Source of the DNA: Sulfurovum sp.
GTDB lineage: Bacteria > Campylobacterota > Campylobacteria > Campylobacterales > Sulfurovaceae
Reading direction: 5' to 3'
Assembly: GCA_027068435.1 (NCBI GenBank)
Contig: JAMOTA010000001.1
Span: 1-58,763 of the forward strand
DNA length: 58,763 nt
Shown here: piece after piece, positions 16,557 to 24,800 of the stretch
How positions within the stretch are numbered: position 1 is the stretch's first letter
Layout of the letters: each line of letters starts with the position of its first letter
Translations under genes and position numbers: made by a program
The notes under the pieces: generated by a model
What the model saw: only the letters and a program-made list of their open reading frames with translations
Database searches by the model: none
What the model was told of the DNA's origin: nothing

Positions 16557-18719
16557 ATGCTAAAAAATACAATAATACTATTAATCTTATCCATAGAGAT
16601 ATTCGCCCAAAGCACTCCAAAGTATGTGGGGGATAAAGTTTGTAAATCTTGCCATCAAAAAGAGTTTAACGAGTGGGAGGGTTCTCATCACGATATGGCT
16701 ATGAAGTTGCCAACCTCTAAAACTGTGGTGGGGGATTTTAACAGTAGTTCGTTTGAGCTAAATGGTGTGAGAAGCTCTTTTTATAAGAGAGATGATAAGT
16801 TTTATATTAAGACAGATGGAGAAGATGGTAAGCTTCATGAGTTTGAGGTGGCTTATACTTTTGGTATCTATCCACTACAGCAGTATCTGCTAAAGTTTCC
16901 AAATGGGAAGTATCAAATACCTGATATTGCGTGGGATGCTAGGGCTAAAAAAGATGGTGGGCAGAGATGGTATCATATACATCAAAATGAGGTTATAAAG
17001 TCTGGAGATGTACTTCACTGGAGTGGACCTAACCTAAATTGGAACTATATGTGTGCAGATTGTCATAGTACGAATTTAAAGAAAAATTATAACGCTAAAA
17101 CTAAAGAGTATCATACCACTTTTGATAGTATAAATGTATCGTGTGAAGCATGTCATGCTCCTGCCTCTAACCATATTTTATGGACAAAAGATAATAATAT
17201 ATCAAACAGAGGTTTTAGTAGCCATATATCTAAAACTAATGAGATAGAAACTTGTGCCAAATGCCACTCTCGGCGTTCACAGTTAGATGATAACTTTGTA
17301 GCAGGAGACAGATTTGATGACCACTACTTAGCGGCACAGTTAGAAGAGAGTCTCTATTTTGCAGATGGTAAGATAGAAGATGAAGTTTATGTTTATGACT
17401 CATTTATTCAGAGTAAAATGTATGCCAATGGTGTAACTTGTAGTGATTGCCATAATCCTCACTCTCTAAAGCGTAAAAAGGCAGGAGATGGAGTATGTTT
17501 TGGGTGTCATACAGAGGAGAAGTACACAGCCTCATTACATCATAAACACCAAAAAGGGAGCGTTGGGGCTTCTTGTGTGAGTTGTCATATGCCTCCACGG
17601 TTATATATGGGAGTTGATAGCAGAAATGACCATAGTTTCCGTATTCCACGACCTGATATATCGGTAGATATGCCAGAAATTCCAAACGCTTGTAATCTAT
17701 GCCACAAAGATAAAAGTGCTAAATGGTCTGCTGATCATATGAAAAAGTGGTATGGTAAAACTCCCAAAGGTAAGCAAAATTTTGCTCATCAACTCCAATC
17801 ACTCAGAACAAATCAAAAAGAAGCACCAAAAGATCTGTATAGTGTCTTAATGTCTGACGCTCCTGATATTGCCAAAGCTACGGTTACAAAATATTTAGGA
17901 AATTACCCCTCAAAACAGACATATACTACTACTCTACAACTTCTAAAACATAATGACTCACAAATAAGAAGAAGTGCATTACAATCATTAGAAAAATTTC
18001 CTCCAGAGCTTAGGATTAAAAAAGTGTTTGAAATGTTGAGTGATGAGTCTAAAATTGTACGAATGGAAGCCACTAGACAATTATCATCTTTCTCTACCAA
18101 AGATTTAGATAAGCACTATAAAGATATATTAGAAAAAGCGTTTAAAGAGTATGAAGAGATACTACTGTATAACGCAGAACGCCCAGAGTATCAGCTATCG
18201 TTAGCAATATTTTACTCAAATAGAAAGATGAATGAAAAGGCTATAAAAGCTTATAAGGAGGCTATAAATCTACAATCACAATTTGTACCAACCTATATAA
18301 ACTATAGTAATTTATTATTAAGTAAAGGAAAGAGCAAAGAGGCTTTAGAAATTTTACAACAAGGTATAAAATCCGTACCAAATATAGCTATACTCCACCA
18401 CTCTTTAGGGCTTTGGTATGTACGTAATAAGCAGAATGATTTAGCCATAAAAGAGCTAAAAAGAGCTGTAGAGCTAGATAGTAATAATGCAAGATTTAGT
18501 TATGTGTATGCTGTAGCAATTGCTAAAAATGATATGAAGAGTGCTATAGTGATATTGGAAAATATTTATAAAAAGCATACAGGAAATAAAGAGATAGTAG
18601 CAGGGCTTAGATATTATTATAATGAGATAGGTAATACAGCTAAGAGTGTGGAGTATAATAAGAAATTGGATGATTTAGAGGGTGTGAGATTATATCCTTT
18701 AAATATTTCTAATATATGA
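16557..18719 (+). CDS. Octahaem cytochrome c with HEAT-like and TPR repeats
   Basis: A 720-residue exported protein with a signal peptide ending about residue 17. Residues 25-395 hold eight CxxCH haem sites in order: CKSCH, CADCH, CEACH, CAKCH, CSDCH, CFGCH, CVSCH and CNLCH. After these come HEAT-like helices (S-A-L-Q-S-L-E-K-F, M-E-A-T-R-Q-L-S-S-F), then at least four TPRs from about residue 540. It is probably a periplasmic redox protein whose repeat domains bind a partner. The exact reaction (electron conduit, or nitrogen/sulfur oxyanion chemistry) cannot be assigned from sequence. It is transcribed away from the sulfatase cluster across the heptamer repeat. Confidence 0.85.
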   Translation: MLKNTIILLILSIEIFAQSTPKYVGDKVCKSCHQKEFNEWEGSHHDMAMKLPTSKTVVGDFNSSSFELNGVRSSFYKRDDKFYIKTDGEDGKLHEFEVAYTFGIYPLQQYLLKFPNGKYQIPDIAWDARAKKDGGQRWYHIHQNEVIKSGDVLHWSGPNLNWNYMCADCHSTNLKKNYNAKTKEYHTTFDSINVSCEACHAPASNHILWTKDNNISNRGFSSHISKTNEIETCAKCHSRRSQLDDNFVAGDRFDDHYLAAQLEESLYFADGKIEDEVYVYDSFIQSKMYANGVTCSDCHNPHSLKRKKAGDGVCFGCHTEEKYTASLHHKHQKGSVGASCVSCHMPPRLYMGVDSRNDHSFRIPRPDISVDMPEIPNACNLCHKDKSAKWSADHMKKWYGKTPKGKQNFAHQLQSLRTNQKEAPKDLYSVLMSDAPDIAKATVTKYLGNYPSKQTYTTTLQLLKHNDSQIRRSALQSLEKFPPELRIKKVFEMLSDESKIVRMEATRQLSSFSTKDLDKHYKDILEKAFKEYEEILLYNAERPEYQLSLAIFYSNRKMNEKAIKAYKEAINLQSQFVPTYINYSNLLLSKGKSKEALEILQQGIKSVPNIAILHHSLGLWYVRNKQNDLAIKELKRAVELDSNNARFSYVYAVAIAKNDMKSAIVILENIYKKHTGNKEIVAGLRYYYNEIGNTAKSVEYNKKLDDLEGVRLYPLNISNI

Positions 18720-18782
18720 TAAGAGATAGCTAAATAACTCTATATGCCATTTTCTACGAGAGTGTAAACCTACTTGCAAGGC

Positions 18783-19178
18783 TTACAAATCAAAAGACAA
18801 ATTGGCAAATGCACCTTCGACACTTAGTGAACTCTTATAGCGACTAGCAAGTACTCTTACTTCTTTAGTCTGCATGTCACAGATAGCAATGCGAAAGCTC
18901 ATGCCCATTTGTGGTTCAACGATGCAGATGATTTTTCCATCGTATTCTCGTGTTGCGTGTATGATGCCTTGTAGTTTTGAGAAAAAGTATTTCGGGTAAC
19001 TAAGCGGTGTAATTTCCACAATCTTAATCTGCTCATCTTTTTTAAGGCTATCTAGTATAAGCTGTGCATCTTCCATACTCTCAAACTGCACACACCAATC
19101 ATCAAAAATCTTATTGAAATGTTTTAGATCTTCATCTAAAAAACCTCCAACAAGAGATTGTAAAGCAAAAATTTTCAT
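18783..19178 (-). CDS. Third gene of the AbiE-like operon, unknown function
   Basis: 131 residues, no signal peptide or membrane segment and no family I recognise. It overlaps the stop of the nucleotidyltransferase gene by 4 bases, so it is translated with it. Mixed alpha/beta character with a central strand-rich part (I-I-C-I-V-E-P-Q-M-G and F-R-I-A-I-C-D-M). It may be an accessory or regulatory part of the toxin-antitoxin unit (inference from position only). Confidence 0.55.
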   Translation of the reverse strand: MKIFALQSLVGGFLDEDLKHFNKIFDDWCVQFESMEDAQLILDSLKKDEQIKIVEITPLSYPKYFFSKLQGIIHATREYDGKIICIVEPQMGMSFRIAICDMQTKEVRVLASRYKSSLSVEGAFANLSFDL

Positions 19179-19876
19179 TTGGATTGTCCTCTACTATTAA
19201 AACTATTTAGTACCTTGAGTGTAGCAAGTTTAATCTCTTCAAAACTCAAGTTAATAGGTTGTTCTTCATCAAGATAAACCACTTCATCATCTTTAGGCTC
19301 TTCTCTATTTTCTACAAATTTATACAAACTATCCATAGTTTCTAATTTATATCTAGTCTCAATTATTATTTCTATAATCTCATCAACAGTTAAAATGTTT
19401 TCTTCTAAGATGACTTTAAAATCAAAAAGGTCTCTTGATTTATTTCTCGATAGTAAGGCTATTAGTTTGAGCTTTGCTATTGACTTAACATCCAATATCT
19501 TTAGTGTCCCTTCTAAATATATAGAAGCTTTTGCACTTTTTAGTATCTTAATTTGTAGAGGCGTAGAGGCTCTAAAAAATTCTAACTTCACACCATCAAG
19601 ATTAAATTTTAACATATACTCATCTGGAACTAAACCCGCCATACGCAAAGCAACAGCATTTTCATCTCTTAGCTTTATGCCACCTATACTCGTTACCATA
19701 GAGATAATCTCTCTATGAGATAAACGTTCTATAGAGATGATATCTATATCTTCAGAAATTCTATGATCCAAATAATAAGCCAACGCCGTACCACCTATAA
19801 AATAGAGTCCTGCATCATTATTAAATATCTCAAGCGACTTAATACGTTCTAATGCTTTCTTAACGCTAACAGTCAT
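19175..19876 (-). CDS. AbiEii/AbiGii-type nucleotidyltransferase toxin
   Basis: 233 residues with the AbiEii signature near the N-terminus: G-G-T-A-L-A-Y-Y-L-D-H-R-I-S-E-D-I-D-I, which combines the glycine loop and the S-x-D-x-D metal-binding pair of DNA polymerase beta-type nucleotidyltransferases. AbiEii proteins are the toxins of type IV toxin-antitoxin/abortive infection systems. Its start overlaps the upstream gene by 11 bases and its end overlaps the next by 4, making a tight three-gene operon. The C-terminal half is acidic, with a shorter body than classical AbiEii (about 300 residues), closer to the compact versions. Confidence 0.82.
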   Translation of the reverse strand: MTVSVKKALERIKSLEIFNNDAGLYFIGGTALAYYLDHRISEDIDIISIERLSHREIISMVTSIGGIKLRDENAVALRMAGLVPDEYMLKFNLDGVKLEFFRASTPLQIKILKSAKASIYLEGTLKILDVKSIAKLKLIALLSRNKSRDLFDFKVILEENILTVDEIIEIIIETRYKLETMDSLYKFVENREEPKDDEVVYLDEEQPINLSFEEIKLATLKVLNSFNSRGQSK

Positions 19877-20387
19877 TTATCATACCTAGTATCTCAAGGA
19901 ACGCAGGGTTTCTATCATATCTACCCTCTAGTGCTATCTCCAAGCCTTTTATGTTTAAAAATCCTTGTGCATACATCTCTTTATACTTGAGAATGAGTTC
20001 TCTCTTCACCCTGTTTCGTCCAAAGTTTAAACATAGTGTTCGTATGTCTTGAGGCTCCATAGTGGCAAGATAGTTTCTAATGACGGCCGACACACTTTGG
20101 GTACTTGGTTTTGATGTTTGCCAAAAAGCATTAAAAGTGTAATCATTATGGTTAAATTTAACATTAACTTCATTGTCAAATGTAGCGTAAGTAGCCATCC
20201 CCCTATCGTCTTCAAGGTATAAACGATAAAACTTCTTTGTACTAGTCTTAGCAATTATATTTTGGCTACGCTGTAAGGTTTTTTTAATCGTTTCTTGACT
20301 AGCTACATCATCAAAAATTTTGGCACTATACTCTTCATTATAATTCAAAGTATTAATTCTATTTCTTATTTTTTGAGCTTGTGTCAT
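19866..20387 (-). CDS. Probable type IV antitoxin (AbiEi-like position)
   Basis: 173 residues, directly upstream of and overlapping the AbiEii-type gene, the position of the cognate antitoxin. The N-terminus (T-Q-A-Q-K-I-R-N-R-I) and a helix-turn-helix-like segment (A-S-Q-E-T-I-K-K-T-L-Q-R) fit a small winged-helix DNA binder, as in DUF6088/AbiEi antitoxins that repress their own operon. Assignment rests mostly on context. Upstream at about 20392-20412 there is an AGTATA/AGTATT-type repeat near a TAAAAT box that could be an operator. Confidence 0.55.
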   Translation of the reverse strand: MTQAQKIRNRINTLNYNEEYSAKIFDDVASQETIKKTLQRSQNIIAKTSTKKFYRLYLEDDRGMATYATFDNEVNVKFNHNDYTFNAFWQTSKPSTQSVSAVIRNYLATMEPQDIRTLCLNFGRNRVKRELILKYKEMYAQGFLNIKGLEIALEGRYDRNPAFLEILGMINDC

Positions 20388-20466
20388 AGTAATACTTTTA
20401 TTTTAAGTATACTCTAAAATGTCCCGTTTGTCAAACAATAGAGCTTGTTGAATGTGTAAAGTTTGC

Positions 20467-20757
20467 TTACTTCTCCATTCTCTTGGTTATCTCATTGTAA
20501 ACGGCATTATCCTCTCTCTTACCTACAGAGAGTACCATCACGACAATCTTCTCATCTATCACCTCGTACGCAAGTCTAAATCCAGAACTACGTAACTTTA
20601 TCTTATAAACATTTGGAAAACCACTCAATTTTGAATGTAGCACATGAGGGGTAATAAGTCTTTCTTGAAGCTTTTTATGAAACTGTAGCTTAATGCTATG
20701 GTCAAGCTTTTTCCACTCTTTTAGAGCTTTGGGTTTAAACTCAAGAGAGTAGCTCAT
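20467..20757 (-). CDS. RelE/ParE-family toxin
   Basis: 96 residues typical of RelE-type ribosome-dependent mRNA interferases or relatives: N-terminal Y-S-L-E-F-K-P-K-A-L-K-E-W-K-K-L, L-S-G-F-P-N-V-Y-K-I-K-L-R-S-S-G-F-R-L-A-Y in the middle, and a final strand V-V-M-V-L-S-V-G-K-R. The R-x-x-Y-E and K-R residues match the basic catalytic surface. Its start lies inside the antitoxin gene (17-bp overlap), so production is coupled to the antitoxin. Confidence 0.9.
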   Translation of the reverse strand: MSYSLEFKPKALKEWKKLDHSIKLQFHKKLQERLITPHVLHSKLSGFPNVYKIKLRSSGFRLAYEVIDEKIVVMVLSVGKREDNAVYNEITKRMEK

Positions 20758-20998
20758 CTAACTCTACCTTTATACCTTCATTACCATCGTTAAGTCTCTC
20801 TCTCACTTGCTGTGCTAGCTGATAGTCATCTATAATGTCCAGCATCTTCTCATACAAAGCACTAGGCACTAGGTACGCACTAGGTTTGTTGTGGTTAAGT
20901 ATGGCTACAGCTTCTCCACCTGCTTCCTCTATGAGAGAAGAAGGACTCTTTTTAAGCTCAGAGATACTAGCAGAGTAGTTCGATAAAATCTGTGTCAT
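20741..20998 (-). CDS. Phd/YefM-RelB-type antitoxin
   Basis: 85 residues with a Phd/YefM N-terminal DNA-binding fold (Y-S-A-S-I-S-E-L-K-K-S-P, then A-V-A-I-L-N-H-N-K-P-S-A-Y-L-V-P) and an acidic C-terminal tail that would wrap the toxin. It precedes and overlaps the RelE-type toxin. A palindrome lies between its -10 box and its start, suggesting autorepression. Confidence 0.9.
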   Translation of the reverse strand: MTQILSNYSASISELKKSPSSLIEEAGGEAVAILNHNKPSAYLVPSALYEKMLDIIDDYQLAQQVRERLNDGNEGIKVELDELLS

Positions 20999-21010
20999 AA
21001 TAAATATCCT

Positions 21011-21035
21011 TTTAAGTACTTAAATTAGTATTATA
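21011..21035 (-). promoter_or_regulatory. Promoter and palindromic operator of the RelBE-type pair
   Basis: On the minus strand a TATAAT box (21035-21030) is followed by the perfect 14-bp palindrome TTTAAGTACTTAAA (21024-21011), which also overlaps the AAAAGGA ribosome binding site before the antitoxin ATG at 20998. A palindrome placed there is the normal site for antitoxin/toxin complex binding. Confidence 0.6.
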
Positions 21036-21124
21036 TTAGCTACTTTTTATGATTTTGTCAAATTGTTTGTTATGTATTTTAGTAAATTTTGTAGTCGAAT
21101 CTTTCGACCACAAAAGTTTAATTT

Positions 21125-21195
21125 CTCTTGTAGGGTGGGTTTAAAACCCACCACGTAAGGAACACTCTATGCAGTCATATTTTGCCGTAAGGGTT
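21125..21195 (+). repeat. Dispersed palindromic repeat, copy A
   Basis: Begins CTCTTGTAGGGTGGG, holds the near-palindrome TGGGTTTAAAACCCA, and ends TTTGCCGTAAGGGTT. Same start and end as copy C (22533-22602) and as inverted copy B (21619-21671). The start resembles a widespread class of non-coding bacterial repeats with a GTAGGGTGGG...CCCACC core. No ORF inside. Confidence 0.75.
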
Positions 21196-21268
21196 AAAAA
21201 AGTATAGTATTACAAAGCTCATTTTTTCTTAATTCAGGAATTACTAATTTGACTCAATAAATAACTTT

Positions 21269-21550
21269 TTACATTTTTAAGTTTCTTTTTATACCACCAT
21301 CTCCACCCAAAATAACAACAACTATACCTACTAAAATATTGAAGTTATTAAGTAAATATGCATACTTGACCAGACCTAAAATTAATGTTAGAGCCATACT
21401 AATGAATAGAAAAATATTATTTTGTCTTGATTTATTTGTATCTCTAATAATATTATTACATAATTCATACTCTTTTTCCAATGATTCTTTATTTTTAATA
21501 TTTGTAATATCTATACCTAAAATTTCTAAACTAGCTTTTTTTATATCCAC
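21269..21550 (-). CDS. Small two-helix membrane protein, unknown
   Basis: 93 residues, GTG start at 21550 with only a weak ribosome binding site. A charged N-terminal half (N-I-K-N-K-E-S-L-E-K-E-Y-E-L) is followed by two hydrophobic helices (IFLFISMALTLILGLV and ILVGIVVVILGG). No family recognised. It lies exactly between repeat copies A (direct) and B (inverted), so it may be a passenger of that element. Whether it is expressed is uncertain. Confidence 0.45.
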   Translation of the reverse strand: MDIKKASLEILGIDITNIKNKESLEKEYELCNNIIRDTNKSRQNNIFLFISMALTLILGLVKYAYLLNNFNILVGIVVVILGGDGGIKRNLKM

Positions 21551-21618
21551 AATTATTTCTTGTTATATTTATTGTCTAAAGTGATGCTAATACTGTGCTT
21601 CAAACTCCACACTTCTCA

Positions 21619-21671
21619 AACCCTTACGGCAAAAGTGTGACAGTAGTATGTATTTCAGACCCACCCTACAA
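21619..21671 (-). repeat. Dispersed palindromic repeat, copy B (inverted)
   Basis: Read on the minus strand it starts TGTAGGGTGGGT and ends TGCCGTAAGGGTT, the same two end motifs as copies A and C, but the inner hairpin is degenerate. With copy A it forms an inverted pair around the small membrane-protein gene. Confidence 0.65.
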
Positions 21672-21728
21672 TACTCTTTCAATTTAAAAGCTTTAAATCT
21701 TTCACTATCTCAATCCCCCTTAACCCCA

Positions 21729-22268
21729 TCAAACATATCCTTCATAGTAGTTATTCTCTGGCTTTATAAACCCCATTATCTTCTCATCAGTCTTCTGAGT
21801 GTCTTGTACTATGTTATCTAATTTTTTAAATATCTCTTTAAACTGTTTATCATTTTTACGTTCAAGTTCCATGATTTTCTTGGCTAAGGTATTGTAATGT
21901 TTACTAAACTCTCTTAATTTCTTAAATGTTCGTATAATCTCGATATTCACTTCAATAGCAATATCAGATTTCAATACAGCTGCAAGCATATAGATACCCT
22001 CTTCTGTAAAAACATAAGGATTTACAGTTGAATGTTTAAGCATTTTAAAGCGGTCACAGTTTGTGACCAGTTCATTTTTTTCTTTATCATTGACTTGAAA
22101 TAAAAAATCACTTGGAAATCTTTTACTATTTCTTTTTACTGCTTGGTTAAGTACTTTTGTTTCTACATGATATAGCTCTGCCAAATCTCTATCTAACATA
22201 ACTTGTTGACTACGTAAAGTTAAAATTTTACTACTTATTTCTCCTTGAAGAACCAATTCATTCATCAC
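21729..22268 (-). CDS. ORF6N-domain DNA-binding protein
   Basis: 179 residues. The ORF6N domain occupies the N-terminal half: L-R-S-Q-Q-V-M-L-D-R-D-L-A-E-L-Y, V-L-N-Q-A-V-K-R-N, R-F-P-x-D-F-x-F-Q, and Y-V-F-T-E-E-G-I-Y-M-L-A. Such proteins are phage- and mobile-element-associated putative regulators. The C-terminal half is a coiled coil. Its last seven codons come from a 39-bp stretch that matches, out of frame, the 3' end of the DUF2130 gene at 24801, so the C-terminus has been altered by recombination. Confidence 0.85.
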   Translation of the reverse strand: MMNELVLQGEISSKILTLRSQQVMLDRDLAELYHVETKVLNQAVKRNSKRFPSDFLFQVNDKEKNELVTNCDRFKMLKHSTVNPYVFTEEGIYMLAAVLKSDIAIEVNIEIIRTFKKLREFSKHYNTLAKKIMELERKNDKQFKEIFKKLDNIVQDTQKTDEKIMGFIKPENNYYEGYV

Positions 22269-22360
22269 AACTCCTATTGTTATTTGTCTATTATAATCAA
22301 GAAAACGATAATAATTTAAAAATATGGCAAATTGTCATACTTTTAAGTTTATAGGGGAGA

Positions 22361-22375
22361 TTGCCGTAAGGAGGG
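22361..22375 (+). repeat. Fragment of the dispersed repeat (copy D)
   Basis: TTGCCGTAAGGAGGG matches the end motif of copies A and C. It is part of the 417-bp gene-free stretch 22269-22685, in which I see only this fragment and copy C. Confidence 0.4.
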
Positions 22376-22532
22376 GGGGTAAAAAGTTTGTATGTAATGC
22401 TTTTACCTTGAGTAGATACATGACCTTAAAGTTTTGTATCGTTTTTCTTTAAATGATAAGATTAATTGGTTTTTTATATCATAAAAGTGTTATTTTTTGA
22501 TAAGATAATAGCTTGTTTCTTATCATTTATTT

Positions 22533-22602
22533 CTCTTGTAGGGTGGGTTTTAACCCACCACATAAGGCAATAGGTATACAATCATACTATTGCCGTAAGG
22601 GC
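22533..22602 (+). repeat. Dispersed palindromic repeat, copy C
   Basis: The clearest copy. It starts CTCTTGTAGGGTGGG, contains the near-palindrome GGTGGGTTTTAACCCACC, then ATAAGGCAATAG and its inverted partner CTATTGCCGTAAGG around a 13-base spacer. Two hairpins in about 70 bp suggest a non-autonomous miniature element. The rest of the 417-bp intergenic stretch (22269-22685) holds no gene that I can support. Confidence 0.8.
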
Positions 22603-22685
22603 TAGATAGTTAGAAGTTATGGTTATCACCTGATCCTATATTTAGTAAAATCCAAACCATCATTTGGCGTGTGACACGGTCACAC

Positions 22686-23348
22686 CTACGAAAGCATATT
22701 ATTCATGGCTTGTTCTAAATCCTTTTTCATCAATGCCATAATAAAAAAAGTTTCTTCCTTTGTCTTTGCTTCATTCATGGTATTAGCAAATTCTTGGGCT
22801 CTTTTTGAACTATCTAAAGATAAATTTTCTGCATATTTTGGTAAAAAACGATGTAATCCACAAATTAAAACTGTTTCTATACCTTTGGGTGTATTTCCAA
22901 CATATATTTTACTATCAGCTAAACGACCAATATGCTCATCATAAACATCAAAATGAGGATGAACAATAATATAGTCTTTACTATTTTTAGGAAAAGTTTT
23001 TCTTTTTTTATTTACTAAAACATGCTTATTTTTTTTTGTTCCATTACAATCTTTACAAGCAATAACCAAATTTTCTTCTTCAAACAAAAATTTAGGATAT
23101 GGACTTTTAGGAATAATATGTTCAATATCCCAAGCCATACCATGAGTAACAATAATTTTCTGTTTACAATAGACACAAGTATAATCTTGTACTACTAGAT
23201 AATGCTGTTTAATATGTTTCTTTAATTTCTTAATATCAGCATCTTTTTTATCCCAATAATCTCCTGATTTACTTGTTTCATCTAAATCAGTATAAGCTTT
23301 AACTGTATCTTGTAATTCTCCCTCATACTCCACAGCTTTTAATAGCAT
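22686..23348 (-). CDS. HNH endonuclease, PtuB-like (Septu partner)
   Basis: 220 residues with a zinc-type HNH core: C-V-Y-C (Cys58, Cys61), W-D-I-E-H-I-I-P-K-S (catalytic His77) and C-K-D-C-N (Cys98, Cys101, Asn102). Two CxxC pairs around the D-x-E-H motif is the arrangement of PtuB and related HNH nucleases. Its ATG overlaps the stop of the ATPase gene (TAATG), so the two are co-translated. In Septu defence the ATPase PtuA and nuclease PtuB act together against phage; the pairing, order and sizes here fit, although I cannot run a profile search. Confidence 0.75.
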   Translation of the reverse strand: MLLKAVEYEGELQDTVKAYTDLDETSKSGDYWDKKDADIKKLKKHIKQHYLVVQDYTCVYCKQKIIVTHGMAWDIEHIIPKSPYPKFLFEEENLVIACKDCNGTKKNKHVLVNKKRKTFPKNSKDYIIVHPHFDVYDEHIGRLADSKIYVGNTPKGIETVLICGLHRFLPKYAENLSLDSSKRAQEFANTMNEAKTKEETFFIMALMKKDLEQAMNNMLS

Positions 23349-24667
23349 TACTTCAACTCCTTTTTAACACTTTCAACCATTCGGATTAACTCTTTTACAG
23401 GGTCTTCATCATCTATGACATCTTTTAGAGCAAGTATCTCTTCTATTTTTGGACTAGCCAATTCCTCTTGACCTTTGCCTTCTGCTATGAGTGTAATAAG
23501 AGAGATAAGCTCTCTTGTCAAATACTCATTTTTATATCCAGGAGATTTAAAAACATGTGCTAATTGAAAATCAATTGATTTATTATTTAAACTTGAAGCT
23601 TCTATAAGGTTCCCATTATTCATAGTCATAACATAGCAATTTTGATTTTCTAGTTTTGAAATAATTTGAGGAGAATGTGTTGCAATCAAAAAATGACACC
23701 CCTTATAATCTTTAAATGTATGTGTAATAAGTTCTATATATTTTTCTTGCCAACTAGGATGAAGACATATCTCAGGTTCATCAATGCAAATTAATGAACC
23801 ATTTTGTATTTTACTTGCTATGCCAAGTATACTCATGATAACACTTTGTTCTCCAGAACTTGCTTCACTGATTAATTGTGGTTCATCTCTGTCTTTTTTT
23901 TGAAGGACAACCTTTTTAAGTTTTAAAATTCCAGAATCTAACATAAATAATAAATTATCTTTAATTTGTATCAACTCATGACTCCAAACTAATCCTTCCT
24001 TAGTAAGTTGTAAATTAAATTCTCTTAAAGGACGTGGCTGTAGATCTTGCATTTTGAATAAAATATCTAATGCATGATCAATATTATTATTTGTTAAACT
24101 ATCTTTGTCATTTTCAAAAAAGAATCTATAAAATCTTCTTTTAGGTTGATTATTTAAAAGGGTTACAAATAACTCTTTTATATCCTGATGGGTGTCATTA
24201 GCCAAAGACTCATTATATTTTCTTATCAGAGTACGCCATTCTGGTTCAATTTCAAATGTTAAATCAAAAATTTCTGAATATCCTAAATAATTTAATACAT
24301 TTATTAACTCATGTATTCGATTTGAATCATTCAATATGGATTCAATTAAAGAATATACAATTTTTGACATATATGACCTACTGAAATCTTGACTATATAA
24401 ACCTTTTAATCCTAAATAACTATAATATTCATTTTCTTCTTCCCTTCTAAGAGAAAATGGAAACTTATCAAATGGACTTATTGATACAGCTATGATATTA
24501 GTAGGACTATATTTAATAGAAAGATGAGTTAATTCAGAATCTATTATAAATTCGTTTATAATAGATTCTAACAATCGACTTTTTCCAGTTCCATTTTTAT
24601 CAACTATTGTTGTGAAAATATTTTTTGATTTAATATTATTATTTATACAAGGTGCTAAATTAAACAC
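23348..24667 (-). CDS. AAA/SMC-like ATPase, PtuA-like, with damaged 5' end
   Basis: At least 439 residues. It has a Walker A-like D-K-N-G-T-G-K-S (residues 23-30), an ABC signature-like A-S-S-G-E-Q-S, Walker B L-I-C-I-D-E-P-E-I-C-L-H-P and the H-loop A-T-H-S-P. The first Walker A glycine is replaced by Asp23. The GTG at 24667 lacks a well-spaced ribosome binding site, and the in-frame sequence upstream (Y-Q-Y-K-D-K-G-K) still looks like protein before a stop at about 24695. An ATG at 24725 begins M-S-K-I-K-K in another frame. The N-terminus is therefore probably frameshifted. It could be an inactivated or weakly expressed Septu-type gene. Confidence 0.7.
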   Translation of the reverse strand: MFNLAPCINNNIKSKNIFTTIVDKNGTGKSRLLESIINEFIIDSELTHLSIKYSPTNIIAVSISPFDKFPFSLRREEENEYYSYLGLKGLYSQDFSRSYMSKIVYSLIESILNDSNRIHELINVLNYLGYSEIFDLTFEIEPEWRTLIRKYNESLANDTHQDIKELFVTLLNNQPKRRFYRFFFENDKDSLTNNNIDHALDILFKMQDLQPRPLREFNLQLTKEGLVWSHELIQIKDNLLFMLDSGILKLKKVVLQKKDRDEPQLISEASSGEQSVIMSILGIASKIQNGSLICIDEPEICLHPSWQEKYIELITHTFKDYKGCHFLIATHSPQIISKLENQNCYVMTMNNGNLIEASSLNNKSIDFQLAHVFKSPGYKNEYLTRELISLITLIAEGKGQEELASPKIEEILALKDVIDDEDPVKELIRMVESVKKELK

Positions 24668-24800
24668 CTTCCCTTTATCTTTATACTGATATAATATTTA
24701 TCTATCCTTTTTTGATTTTACTCATGTAACCAATTTAACATATCAATTACTTCTATACTCTTGACAACATCACAATTCCTCTATCCTCTTGGAGATAATC

